Part shown: positions 1-10,980 of the stretch, one piece after another
How positions within the stretch are numbered: the stretch's first letter is position 1
How the letters are laid out: each line of letters starts with the position of its first letter
Assembly (NCBI GenBank): GCA_038093515.1
Contig: JBBPSI010000030.1
Span: forward strand, 1-64,000
Direction: 5' to 3'
From: Butyriboletus loyo
Taxonomy: Eukaryota > Basidiomycota > Agaricomycetes > Boletales > Boletaceae
Length of the DNA: 64,000 bases
The notes under the pieces: model-generated
Database searches by the model: none
The model's input: the letters and a program-made list of their open reading frames with translations, nothing else
Told to the model about the DNA's origin: nothing
Program-made: the position numbers and the translations under genes

Positions 1-64
1 TGATACACTTTCATACAACCATCCGATACGACCCATGTATACGTCTGAATGGATTGCAATCGTG

Positions 65-741
<677 letters not shown>

Positions 742-1096
742 GGCAGTGAAATATGAATATACTGGCGAGTCTGTGCAGGCGGTGCAACATGAATCGCGAA
801 GAGATCGAGCATCATCGCACACGATCAATGGATAGATGAGTGGATTGAACGAGGTAGCGGAGAGATGAGTAGAAGGGGAGAGCAGAAGGTTAGCCAAATA
901 TGACGGAGGACAGAGGAGAAATGCGTACAAAGTTGTGAATGGGCAGAGGCGATGGACAGAGCGGTGATGGTGGATCCGGGCAAAGTCGAGGTAGTAGACG
1001 ATTGTGGCTATTTAGGATGTTTGGAAACTGTTTGGCTGCTGACAAAACGGACCCCCCCGGCTGTGCGGCAGAGGGCTCTATGTAAGTACAGTAATT
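742..1096. other. Intergenic region upstream of UBC4
   Basis: This 355-bp stretch separates the UBC4 start from the 3' end of the NDUFS5 gene, which lies on the same strand. It should hold the UBC4 promoter and 5' leader. I see no TATA box or coding exon that I can defend. Confidence 0.5.
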
Positions 1097-1599
1097 CTAC
1101 TTGTCCTCCCTCCCCTGCTCACGTTGTATCAGCCCCACGCCTACAATCACCCCCTCCGCGAGTACATCCGCCGCTTTGCGCCCTTCCTTCGCCTGGTGTT
1201 CTGCCTGCTTGATAAACTCTGTCTTGACAGCGTTGGCGCGTGCAATCTACATACCACTTTGGTCATGGATCTAGGCACATCCGAGCGCACGTACCTCTTT
1301 CCTGTGGTGCAAACATTCTAGGTAGTCTTCAGCGTGTAGCTTGCAATCCTGTGGTGCATCCGCCTGAGCATAGCACTACGGCATGTCCATCAGTATAGCC
1401 AGCGAAACAAGATGTCTGGAGTTACCTTTTGGAATTCTTGCCAGTACGCGAAGCACCGCGAACGGCCTAGAGTGGTGTCAAGAGAAGCTCAAGGAGGGCG
1501 ACCGTGCCTGCGCACCTCCAGTGTAACCGAAACCTGACTACACGATACAACGGTCAGCCAGGCATGAGAGTGAGCTTGCGGAGAAGCACATACGGCCAT
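1097..1599 (-). CDS. NADH:ubiquinone oxidoreductase 15 kDa subunit (NDUFS5-like, twin CX9C)
   Basis: This is an accessory subunit of mitochondrial complex I, about 99 residues, expected at the intermembrane-space side and imported by the Mia40 disulfide relay. Five exons are needed. The first is only ATGGCC, and splicing gives MASGFGYTGGRSRC. The sequence then shows two CX9C motifs, C-FAYWQEFQK-C and C-KLHAEDYLE-C, followed by the signature LHHRKE and a charged C-terminal tail ending QREQGREDK. Twin CX9C spacing, the GFGYTGG start and the ECLHHRKE block all match fungal NDUFS5. No single open frame covers the gene because its exons are tiny. It shares a 113-bp divergent promoter with GET5. 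Confidence 0.88.
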
Positions 1600-1712
1600 T
1601 AATTGGATGTGGACGAGGAGGACTGAAGAGCGTGACAAGGATGTCACGGGAGTGATGAGTGTCACAGATGTGCACAGCCACTGGCACCACATATTCCCTT
1701 AGTCCAGTGACG
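1600..1712. promoter_or_regulatory. Divergent promoter NDUFS5 / GET5
   Basis: Only 113 bp separate the two divergent start codons, so promoter and leader sequences for both genes must be packed or overlapping here. No clear TATA box is visible. The direction call rests on the gene models on either side. Confidence 0.55.
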
Positions 1713-2736
1713 ATGGCAGATCAGACCGAGCTCGCGTTCGTCAAGAATTTTGTGAAAACGATCGCTGTTCAGCCCGTCGCATTCGACGATGACTATCAAG
1801 CACCCCCTCATCTCGCTCTCAAGCGCGTCCCGATCTTGTCTGTGCGTAGTAGTCTTATCACAGCCAGTCCTGGCTCGAGTTGTCGTCGCGTAGATTCCGG
1901 TTCCACCTCTGCCAGAACGTAAAGGAGCGTCGTCGACGCCAGCAGGTAGGCCAGACCGCTGTCGCATTCACGCGTGGTCTAATCGGCAAATATTTCTATT
2001 TCAAAAGTGGCCACTATCAATATTACGTTCAAGTCCCTGAAGCCTCCCTGCGCTTTCACTCTCCCCCTCCAGTCCACCGACACCATCTCCGACATTAAAT
2101 CCCACCTCGCATCCCAGCCGCGTGCTCCTCCTGCACACGCGCAGCGCTTACTACTCAAGGGCAAGGCTCTCGTAGACACGAAGCTTCTCAAAGAGTATGA
2201 CGTAAAAGATGGCAACACCATAAATTTGATGGTCAAGTCCGGCTTTGATTGGGATCCTACTACCAAGACTTCGTTCCCTACCTCTGACTCCCGGGACATG
2301 GCCCCATTAGACACTGAATCAGCCACAAAGCTCGCCCCGGTCCACAGACACAGTCGGACACCTTCCATCGTCTTGTCCCCTTCCCCGTCTGTTGCCTCGC
2401 TAGAAGCAGAGGGCAATTCGAGGCCTCAAGACATCACACTCACCCTTGACACCTCAACCATACCCACCGCCTCGCTTTATCCCGCGACGCGATCATCGTA
2501 TCAAACGACCATCGCCGAACCTGCCCTTTGGAATCGGCTGCTCTCCTTTTTGCGGTACCACCTTTCTTGCTTACATGCGAGCACGACTCATCCTGTCTAG
2601 GGTGGAATTCTCCAACGAGGAAGATGCATTGATCGCATTTGAAGATTTCCTCCGTGCGAGCAAGGGCGGAATGACCGCGAGTGAAATTGCCAAGATTCGT
2701 GATCATGTTGGCGTCGTGGGCATGGCTGGCACTTGA
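1713..2736 (+). CDS. GET5: GET5/MDY2-like ubiquitin-like protein of the tail-anchored protein insertion pathway
   Basis: This protein links Get4 to Sgt2 in the cytosolic GET pathway, which hands tail-anchored proteins to the ER. The N-terminal helix region (MADQTELAFVKNFVKTIA) is the likely Get4-binding part. An intron after ILS and another after STPA lead into a ubiquitin-like domain beginning VATINITFKSLKPP and containing LLLKGKALVDTKLLKEYDVK and GNTINLMVKSG. A low-complexity linker follows. A last intron (from about 2558) joins LLSFLR to VEFSNEEDALIAFEDFLRAS and a C-terminal helical homodimerisation region ending VVGMAGT. The Ubl fold alone could suggest other Ubl proteins, but the N-terminal and C-terminal flanks fit Get5/Ubl4A. 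Confidence 0.85.
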
Positions 2737-2841
2737 TGAGTAGGAGGAGGAATGGCTCTGGCACCACTCTTGTGTACTTTGATTACCGTAGAACGTTGTC
2801 ATCGTGGTCCGTCGCTGACAAAAGGGTGAGTTGGTAAAATT

Positions 2842-2849
2842 ATAAAAAG
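2842..2849 (+). promoter_or_regulatory. TATA-like box upstream of the ECM4-type gene
   Basis: A TATAAAAA stretch lies about 150 bp before the likely start at 2994 and only about 30 bp before an in-frame upstream ATG at 2877. Its position would let transcripts start on either side of the upstream ATG. Confidence 0.4.
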
Positions 2850-2993
2850 ATTGTGCAAGAGAAAGTTCTTCCTCCTATGGCCAATCCGCTCTGGCTTGTA
2901 AGCCACATCTTCCGGAGGCCCCTAGTCGTATCCTACTCACCGAAACCTCGCTTCACACTGCCAGGACATCGTATACCGCCCAGAACATTTGCC

Positions 2994-4423
2994 ATGGCTT
3001 CCGCTCATGGCGACTCGCTGCAAGCAGATATCGGCAAGATGAAGCTCGAGGCTGATGGTTCGTTCAAGAGAGCAGCCTCGTCGTTTAGGAACTGGATTCA
3101 GAAGGACGGCGAATTCGCCGCCGAAAGAGGTTCGTGCTCCTTGATGGCCCGATAGGAATCATAATGGACCAGGTCCGCTTCTCCAGACAGATATCACCTC
3201 TATGTCTCGTATGCCTGTCGTACGTTCTTCCCTCCTCTTTCCGCAACTCCGTCCTCAGAACACACCCCGTCGTAGCATGGGCCACCCGCACGCTCATCAC
3301 ACGGAAATTGAAAGGCCTCGAAGACATCATTCGTGCGTGTGCATCGCATCGCAAGATCCCCGGAATCTGTTGACCTTCTTCACAGCCGTCACCGTCGTAT
3401 CTCCCCGCATGGGGGAGTCAGGATGGCCATTCGCCAGCGTCGACCCGTTCCCCGGAGCGGACGCCGACCTGTTGCACAACGCCCAACACATCAAAGATCT
3501 CTATGCCAAAGCGGACCCCAACTATGCCGGCAGGTACGCCATCTCGTTAGAACCACCGTCTTGGATCCGGCACGAAGATGCCACTCACGCTTCGCAAGGT
3601 TCACCGTCCCGGTCCTGTGGGACAGGAAGACACACACGATCGTCAACAATGAAAGCTCCGAAATCATCCGCATGTTCAATACCGCCTTCAACGACTTGCT
3701 TCCCTCAGATAAAGCGTCCGTCGATATCTACCCCGAGCAGCACCGCCATGAGATTGACGCGATCAACGAATGGGTATACGACACCGTGAACAGTACGTGG
3801 CTTCCGGGCTGTGCTTGTGCTTGTTGTGGCTTAGTTTCGGTGCACTACTTCAGATGGCGTGTACAAGGCTGGGTTCGCGGGAACGCAGGAAGCGTACGAG
3901 AAGGCGGTGTACCCTCTCTTCGAGAGTCTGGACCGCCTCGAGAAGATACTGACTGGCAAGGATTATCTCGTCGGCGATACGATCACAGAGGCGGATATCA
4001 GGCTTTTTGTCACGATTGTGAGAGCCTCTATCGTGCGTGTGGTCCCAGTCTCAATCATTTCCCCTGGCAGGTTCGCTTCGATCCAGTGTACGTTGGGCAC
4101 TTTAAATGCAACCTGCGCACGATCCGGAGCGGGTATCCTGCCATTCACACGTGAGACGCTAACGTCCTGCAAGCGAAGATAGAGTCACTAAACGATCGAT
4201 CGTTTGGGTTATGCTATACATAGATGGCTACGCAAGTTGTACTGGAACAATGACGCGTTCCGGTCAGCGACGGATTTCCAGCACATCAAAGTCCATTATT
4301 ACTGGTCCCAGACCAAGGTTCTCGTCCATTCTTGACACGTGGGTCATGTCACTCATTCCAGCACAGGTCAACCCGACACGCGTCGTCGCCGTTGGGCCGA
4401 CGCCTGACATCGAACCGCTGTAG
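2994..4423 (+). CDS. ECM4: Glutathionyl-hydroquinone reductase (Xi-class / ECM4-type glutathione transferase)
   Basis: These enzymes reduce S-glutathionyl-(chloro)hydroquinones with glutathione through an active-site cysteine and help in aromatic detoxification. Eight or so exons splice cleanly. The thioredoxin-like domain includes DRYHLYVSYACPWATRTLI, whose CPWA is the Xi-class signature with the catalytic Cys, and later PVLWDRKTHTIVNNESSEII. The helical domain includes NGVYKAGFAGTQEAYEKAV and GDTITEADIRLF. The end reads WLRKLYWNND, FQHIKVHYYWSQTK, then VNPTRVVAVGPTPDIEPL. I chose 2994 (context GCCATGG), but an in-frame ATG at 2877 would add 39 residues rich in Arg/Lys and free of acidic residues, resembling a mitochondrial presequence. 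Confidence 0.92.
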
Positions 4424-4602
4424 GTTTTGAACTATGTAGGTATGGCTGTAACAGTATGGGTGACGAACGACGAAATTGTACCGTGTACCACTATGAAGAT
4501 TGTCTTGGGCCGTGTCATGTACTAAATATAGCACTTGCTTGTTATGAATGGTCAACGGAGGGGTCGAAAATGTATCCAAGGGACATACGTGGGTATGAAT
4601 AC

Positions 4603-6563
4603 TTAGAGAACGAAAACGCCGACGAAAGATGATACGACGATCATCAAGGTCGTGAGCATCAGAGGAAGAAGAGGTGTCTGCGAGGGGATGATAGACCCCG
4701 CGTTCACCGCGACCTGTAATGCAGGGGGACACTGCGAGCCAAGTTGCGTTTGAGAGTTTGGGGAAGTGGGCGACGAAGTGGCTGGAGACGTGCTTGGCAC
4801 AGACGAGGAAGAAAGGGAAATGGTGAAGGTAGGAGGGTCTGAGCTTTGAGATGATGTGGAAGACGAGATGAAAGGTGATGCAAGTGATGATATAGGAGTT
4901 GTTGTAGAAGACGGTGCAGAAGAGTGATACGACAAAGGCTGTGAAGAAGAAAGCTCGGAGATCGATGCAGACGTCCCGTCAGGAGAGGACGAAAAAGAAG
5001 ACGAGGACGAGGGCGTGGGGGTGGAGGAAGGTGTCAGTGTTGCCGAAGAGGGGGGGTCAGAGGAGGAAAATGTGAGGGTGAAAGATGGCGTCGATGAGGC
5101 AGGCGACGACATTGAAGACGACGGAGGAGGATTGCCAAGCGAAGATGCCAAAGATGCTGTACTCGAAGAGCGTGAATGAGTGAACGAATGACGGGAGGAC
5201 GAAGACGAAACAGAAGCGGACGACGTACAGGAGCGATGACGTGAATGCCTATGTGTGTGTGAGTGGTAGCGGGTCTGCGTGTAGCTATTGGAATACAATG
5301 TGGACGTCGAAGTCGCGGGCGAGACTGGACTGCTAGAGTTCGTAAAAGTGGTGGCGGTCGACGTCGACGTCGGAAACGATGGAAAAGTTATCGTCAAAGC
5401 AGTATCCGTCGTCGTTGGCGCCACAGAGGACGTCAATGGTGTGCTGTATCTGTGTGAGTGCGAGTGAGAGAGCGAAGTAGCCAGCGCTGACAATGCGGAA
5501 CCAGACGTGGATACTATAGCTCTTCTGACTTGTGCATTGCCAGTGGTGCCGCGAGCCGTGCAACCAGAAGGTGGGCGTGTGGAGTAGTGCAAAGGAGCCG
5601 CCAAAACTTCCTGATACAAGGTGAAAGGTACCTCTGTGGCATCCCCAATGCAATCTTCGAACACTCCTGTGTCGTAGTCCCCAGGGACATTCTCCGAACA
5701 TCCCAAGCTGTCGTGGATCCGTGGGCATGTTGTGGATGCGGCCGCAGAGGGTTTACAGGCCCTGAAGCAAAAGCGTTCTTGCGACACAAAGCTCTGTCAG
5801 ATCTTGTGAGACCACTGTGCAACATTCGGTGAGGTTTTTACCGTCCAGTCGTAAATTTGTTCGAGCTGACCATATGCACGGGTGAAGACAAGGCCGTGGA
5901 CACGATCACCCTCTCCACTCGCGCTGGCCACACCGTCGGCAGGTACGTTGATATTGGTCAAGTTTCCGACACCTAGAGCGCTCCGTTCAACGCCGAACTG
6001 TAACACCGCTACGACGACCTACCCGTAATTTGAACGTATGCAGGTGTTATTACGAGGCGTGCCCCCGTTATCGTTCCGTCCGGAATGAGGCGGGTTCCGT
6101 AGGCGCTCTAAAGGAGAGCCATTGGTCTAGTTACGACATGCATTGCTACAGAAGTTCAACACACCTTCATACACCATGCAACTAAGGTGTGCTGTAAGGG
6201 TATTGCGTGGTCGGCTTAACTCCCCTCCGGAGACAACGCATACTGACCTCTGTGTTCCCGGTAGTTGAAAGAGTTGGTTGTGCGGGAGCCCATAAGCAAA
6301 AGTCATCCACAGAGTTTACTAGCAGACGGGCCATGCACGTATTGAGGGGCCATGGAGTAAGGGAAAGTAAGCAGGAACGTACGATAGGCCACCTGACACG
6401 AGCTAGTCCGACCGCCATTGTGCGTCGACTGTCCTCGCTTGACATTGTAAGTTGTACCCTGAGGAGAACGTGGTTCGGCATGGCTTGGACCACTCGCCAA
6501 AATCAGGGCTGCCGACACGCCAGATATGAGGCTTGCGAGGACGTATACGCCAGCGTGAGGCAT
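4603..6563 (-). CDS. Secreted, GPI-anchored Ser/Thr-rich protein of the macrofage-activating-glycoprotein-like family
   Basis: Six exons give a protein of about 560 residues. It starts with a signal peptide (MPHAGVYVLASLISGVSAAL). The conserved extracellular part includes YLNSVDDFCLWAPAQP, EHTLVAWCMK, SAYGTRLIPDGTITGARLV, VGNLTNINVPA, YDWTSFVSQERFCFRAC and HDSLGCSENVPGDYDTGVFE; its paired cysteines suggest disulfides. The remaining 300 or so residues are almost pure Ser/Thr/Pro, as expected for an O-glycosylated wall stalk. The end is a hydrophobic tail after VNAGS, typical of a GPI-anchor signal. I know this layout from basidiomycete proteins annotated as macrofage activating glycoprotein; the molecular role is not established. 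The downstream frame begins at a GTG and is only an exon. Confidence 0.8.
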
Positions 6564-7805
6564 CGTTATACCCGACGCCGCTGGACAGTGGTACCTAAAA
6601 GGAGAGAGGAGAACGCGTTGAATCCAGTTTCTGCAAGCTTATAGCCACCCGGAAGCCTGGACACGTACGGTCCAAACATAGTAAGATGCCTGGTGCGCGT
6701 GCGCAGACACGGCAGGTCCATGTCCGGGTGAAATGTTCCGCAGCTTGATCGGCCGCTGGGTTTGGACAACCCACGGACAACTGGCACGAGTGAGACCTGG
6801 CATAGAACATGGCGAAGGTTTGAGGTAATGAACGCTGTCGGATTCGGAAGTCTTGCCTATCGGGCCATGCTCGTTCGGCGTGTTTGTAGTGCTCAAAAAA
6901 AAGCTTTCGTCTCAGGCGCTGCCCCTCGTGTTGCGGACCGTTATCGTGGGTGAGATTTCTCGTTGAAAAGATCCAAGATCGCAGGTATCAAGTGGCGCAA
7001 GGATGGTTGTATCACAAGCTCGTCGCTACATAGGGTAGATTACCCCATGGCAAGGGACCTTCCCTCGGCCATGGGTGAGTCCCTGGAGTATAGCCTGGGT
7101 TCACTCACTGGCATGCGGTGCGCAGTCACTTACCCGCTCGTTCAGACCATCGCTGTATGATTGGCGGATGTGAAGTGTGGTTATCAAGGTACTTTTCACC
7201 ATTGCTCGTTTCAGTTATGTAAATAGATGTAGTGAACCGAACAAAGGCACGTATAGGGAAATTGGTCGCGTACAGTTTGAAGGGATCTTTGCTGGATTCA
7301 CAAGGGCTGATCATCCCACTCGAAGGCCAACCACTTTTTGGATCCTCCTACTTCTATTGCCACCTCGAATGGTACTTGCCGTCTTCCAAAGTGGTCCTAG
7401 GCTACGGTGCTAGATCATCACACGGTACTCTCACACACGTTTCATCCAAGGTTTCCTAGATCCAAAACATCTGACCGCTGTCTCCCGTGTTTCGGTTACC
7501 TTGGGCTAAAATAGCACTATTGTTAATCCAGAAAAGTCTCTCAGTGCAAGATCTCTGACTTGGATGAACTGACCATCTGCTACGGAGCGGAATACGGGAG
7601 AAGGCGGTCTAACCTTGTCGTAAAGACTAACAGCTATGTACTACAAACCTTTGAGAGTAGATTGCCCCGCTCTGAATGGGTCCATATTATGTGAACGATG
7701 ACCCTGCAATAACGACGCGGAGCTTTTTAGGCATAAACAAGATCCGGCGCAAATACATAACTCAAGGGGTCGGAAATTTCAGGCTCGTTCCCTTCCCTCA
7801 GGATT
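6564..7805. other. Gene-free stretch between the glycoprotein and P450 genes
   Basis: About 1.2 kb without a coding pattern I can support. Short open frames occur on both strands (for example minus 6566-6896) but show no recognisable domain, no consistent splice structure and no overlap with known families. The left part must hold the promoter of the Ser/Thr-rich protein and the right part that of the P450. Confidence 0.5.
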
Positions 7806-9763
7806 ATGAGTGTTCTCGCGTTGATCTCCTTCCCGCTCGTGGGCGGCAACCCAAAGCCATCGACAGTGCTGGCCGCACTGCCCGTCGCTGTCATTTTGGC
7901 CCACCTGATTCCGTACTTGCTTGATCCGTTCAATCAGCGTCGTATTCCTGGACCCCTCCTCGCCAAGTTTACCGACCTTTGGCTCGGTTGGACCACCAGC
8001 CAAGGCCACCGCTCAGAGGTTGTTCACGAACTACACGAGAAATATGGTACAGTACTAATTTGAATGCACATCTGCTCGTCATTCAAGCTCGTCATCACCT
8101 CGCAGGAACCCTTGTACGCTTGGCGCCTAACCATGTATCAATATCAGACCCAGGCGCTCTCCAGATTGTTTACGCACACGGAAGCGGCACTCTCAAATCC
8201 AGCTTTTATGATGCCTTTGTATCCATTCACCGAGGATTGTTCAACACCAGAGACCGGCACGACCATGCTCGCAAGAGGAAAATCGTCTCCCACATATTTT
8301 CCCAGAAAAGTGTCTTGGAATTCGAGCCTATCGCCCGACTCTACATCGATCAGCTCTTGAAGCAATGGGATCGATTGTATGATGCAGCAGTCAAAGGCGG
8401 GTCTGGTACAGAAGGTGAAAGGGGCTGGTATGGTCGTGACGGTCGCCTTTGGCTGGATGGTCTGCCCTGTATGTTTTCATGATCCCATCATGGTCGTTAC
8501 GCTCACAACATCTCAGGGTATAACTACCTCGCGTTTGACATCATCGGTAGTCATGTCCCTTTGAGCCATACCGAGCCAGTCTACTGACGTATTACTCTAG
8601 GTGACCTCGCTTTTGGATCTCCGTTCGGTATGGTCCTCAACGCAAAGGACTCTGCTCCCGTCGTTGTATCACAAGAGGCTGCGATGAAGTCCTACGGAAC
8701 GGAGCGGAAACCCGAGGTCATCGAGATTCCCGCAGTACAGATTCTCAATGATCGTGGCGAGTTTTCTGCTTCTATGGGCGTTCTTCCCCCATCCTGGAGA
8801 CCCTATGCCCTTCTCCTTCCTTGGTATCGCAAAGGTGGCAAGGCAGTCAAGAACCTTGCTGGCTTGGCGGTTGCTGCGGTCGCAAAGCGTTTGACCACAC
8901 CCACGGATCGTGTCGACCTCCTCAGTAAACTCCAACAAGGCCGAGATGACGAAGGCAAACCGATGGGTACAGCAGAGCTAACAGCCGAAGCTCTGACCCA
9001 ACTAATCGCTGGCTCTGACACCACGTCAAAGTGAGCGCATTCTTGACAAAAGATGAATTCATTCTGACTTTGCTCGCTTAGCTCTTCGTGTGCGATCACT
9101 TATTACCTTGCTCGTTATCCACGCGTGCAGGAGAAGCTCCAAAAGGAGCTCGACGAAGCACTTGGCGCCACAGACGATGCTGTCTCTCATTTTGAACAGG
9201 TCAAACGGCTTCCTTACCTGGAAGCTGTGATCAACGAAGCGTTGCGGCTACACTCGACCTCTGGGGTTGGCCTCCCTCGTGTCGTTCCTGAAGGTGGTTT
9301 GACAGTCAACGGCATACACTTCCCTCAAGACACAGTTCTCAGCGTACCAACTTATACGATTCACAAAGACAAGAAGGTCTGGGGAGACGACGTGGATGTG
9401 TTCCGTCCTGAAAGGTGGTTCGAGCGTGACCATGCAGCGATGCAAAAGGCATTCAATCCGTTCTCATTTGGACCTCGGTGAGCAGCTTGCGCGCCTTCAT
9501 GCTCGGCAGTGAGCTGAAGAGAGTTGCTCCATCAGAGCCTGCGTGGGTCGTAACCTTGCGTCGATGGAGCTGTTGATTATCATTTCCTCGATTCTTCGAC
9601 GTTATCACTTTGTACTCGCTGAACCCGATAAACCGGTAAGTGTTCACGCTCATGTACCAGAACTCCCACGGAGCCCACCTTGCCCTTTCAGCTCGCCACC
9701 CGGGAAGGCTTCCTTCGCAAGCCGGTGGAGTGCCGCGTGGGAATCAAGCGCAGACTAGTCTGA
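7806..9763 (+). CDS. Cytochrome P450, CYP53-like (benzoate 4-monooxygenase family)
   Basis: This is a membrane-bound microsomal P450 of about 545 residues assembled from seven exons. It starts with a hydrophobic anchor (VLAALPVAVILAHLIPYLL) followed by the proline-rich hinge RRIPGPLLAKF. Diagnostic motifs are the I-helix AGSDTTS, the K-helix EALR, the FRPERW motif and the haem loop FSFGPRACVGRNLA with the thiolate cysteine. The ending TREGFLRKPVECRVGIKRR is characteristic of CYP53, whose studied members para-hydroxylate benzoate and related plant phenolics using a P450 reductase. The short exon YNYLAFDIIG between two introns is restored only by splicing. Substrate is inferred from family; pisatin-demethylase-like names in databases would refer to similar enzymes. 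Confidence 0.88.
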
Positions 9764-10146
9764 AGGAAAGAGAGCCGTAGGGCAATTCTATTCGTGCATT
9801 TGATTTTTATGTCGGTCGAGTGTACGTTTCTGAGTGCACACTAGCCATCTTTGTCTGCCTCACGTCGAGCGGAATCGTTTCTGTGCGGCTAGCCTCGACG
9901 CTTAGAACTCGCGCGTATGACATGGATCTATTTTCGTACGTGGTAAGCCCCTCGCGAGACGAACTAGCTGCTTTTCGTCACAAATACGTCCCCACGATCC
10001 CACAATCACCCTATTCTGGGTGGGTTCATCGCGCACCAGTGTTCACATATATAATGGAGCTCGCTATTTTAACTACTTCGGAGCGTCGTACGAGTACGGT
10101 TGGCTCGACCATATAACGCTCCGGCTCGAGCCATGCGAAGAACTTC
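9764..10146. other. Intergenic region with a TATA-like motif
   Basis: This 383-bp spacer lies between the P450 stop and the next gene on the same strand. A TATATAATGG sequence near 10047 sits about 100 bp before the start of the membrane protein gene and is a plausible core promoter. No exon is evident. Confidence 0.4.
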
Positions 10147-10980
10147 ATGATGGCTACAACCAGTCAAACGTATTCCTCCGACTCGTTCATTCCGACAAGT
10201 ACCCCCACCTCTAGCTCCTCGACTCCTACTGTTGATCCCGACGCCACCATCTCTGATCTTTTTTCCTCGAACGGCTCCCCGCCTCTCATTGTGGCATTCA
10301 TCGCGCTCGGCTTGTTCGTCCTCACGATGATGGCTGTATTTGGATGGAGACATTTTTCGTGGTCACGGGGGCACGACCAACTCGTCATACCGACAGGCAG
10401 ACAAAAGTCCGTCCTGTTAGGGAAAAGGCCCATGTTTTGGGACGTGCGGGCAGATCCAAAGTTCCCTGAAAAGTCGCGCATCGACTCAGGGACGAGATGG
10501 GAGAACATGACCGTAAGACGCCTTGTCCGATCTTGGGCTGGGCAACAGAGGCTGATCCAGTGGATGATGGCGGTGGTCTAGCCCGTGACAGCAATCTTGA
10601 CGTTTCTGATCCCGCTTGCCAGTGGACAACCACCTGTTAACCCGACACCGTCCCCAATTATGATATCTGTGGATCCGAACGGACATGTACCTGATGGGAT
10701 CCTGGGATCCTTGCTATCCGGTATCAGACGATTCTATTCCCCTGATCCGCCACCGCCACCGCCACCACCTTCGCCAGATGAGAAAGAGGTCGACCCATCC
10801 GAATCACATACGTCAGACGAGATAGAATGGGGGGACGCTTCGTCGCTGCAAGTCTCTGTCATCATTACCATGCCTACACAACGACGGTGTTGCAACGGGG
10901 ACGACACGGATCCGGAGTGGATGGAATTGGGAGAGTTCTGTATCGGCACGATGGACGTGCCTTTGAGCGGAAGTGGATGA
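10147..10980 (+). CDS. Uncharacterised single-pass membrane protein, family member A
   Basis: This is one of three related genes in the window (others at 14004-14700 and 60231-61146). The N-terminus is a Ser/Thr-rich ectodomain-like stretch, followed by one transmembrane helix (about residues 47-69), then the motif RPMFWDVRAD. A single intron after WENMT joins PVTAILTFLIPLASG. The rest is disordered with a proline run (PDPPPPPPPPSPDEKEVD), a conserved LQVSVIITMP segment, and near the end ELGEFCIGTM. No signal peptide or catalytic domain is seen. The intron lies at the same place as in the two relatives, just before PVxA. I recognise this pattern only as a recurrent basidiomycete hypothetical protein and propose no function. 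Confidence 0.75.

Noticed and set aside
5188..5787. An independent gene starting at the GTG at 5787
   Set aside because: An in-frame stop lies just upstream, but an intron ending CTGACAG joins this frame to YDWT and the conserved head, so it is the last exon of the glycoprotein gene.
7140..7460. Plus-strand frames at 7177-7459 as an upstream P450 exon
   Set aside because: They do not continue the P450 N-terminus, which already starts with a proper membrane anchor at 7806.
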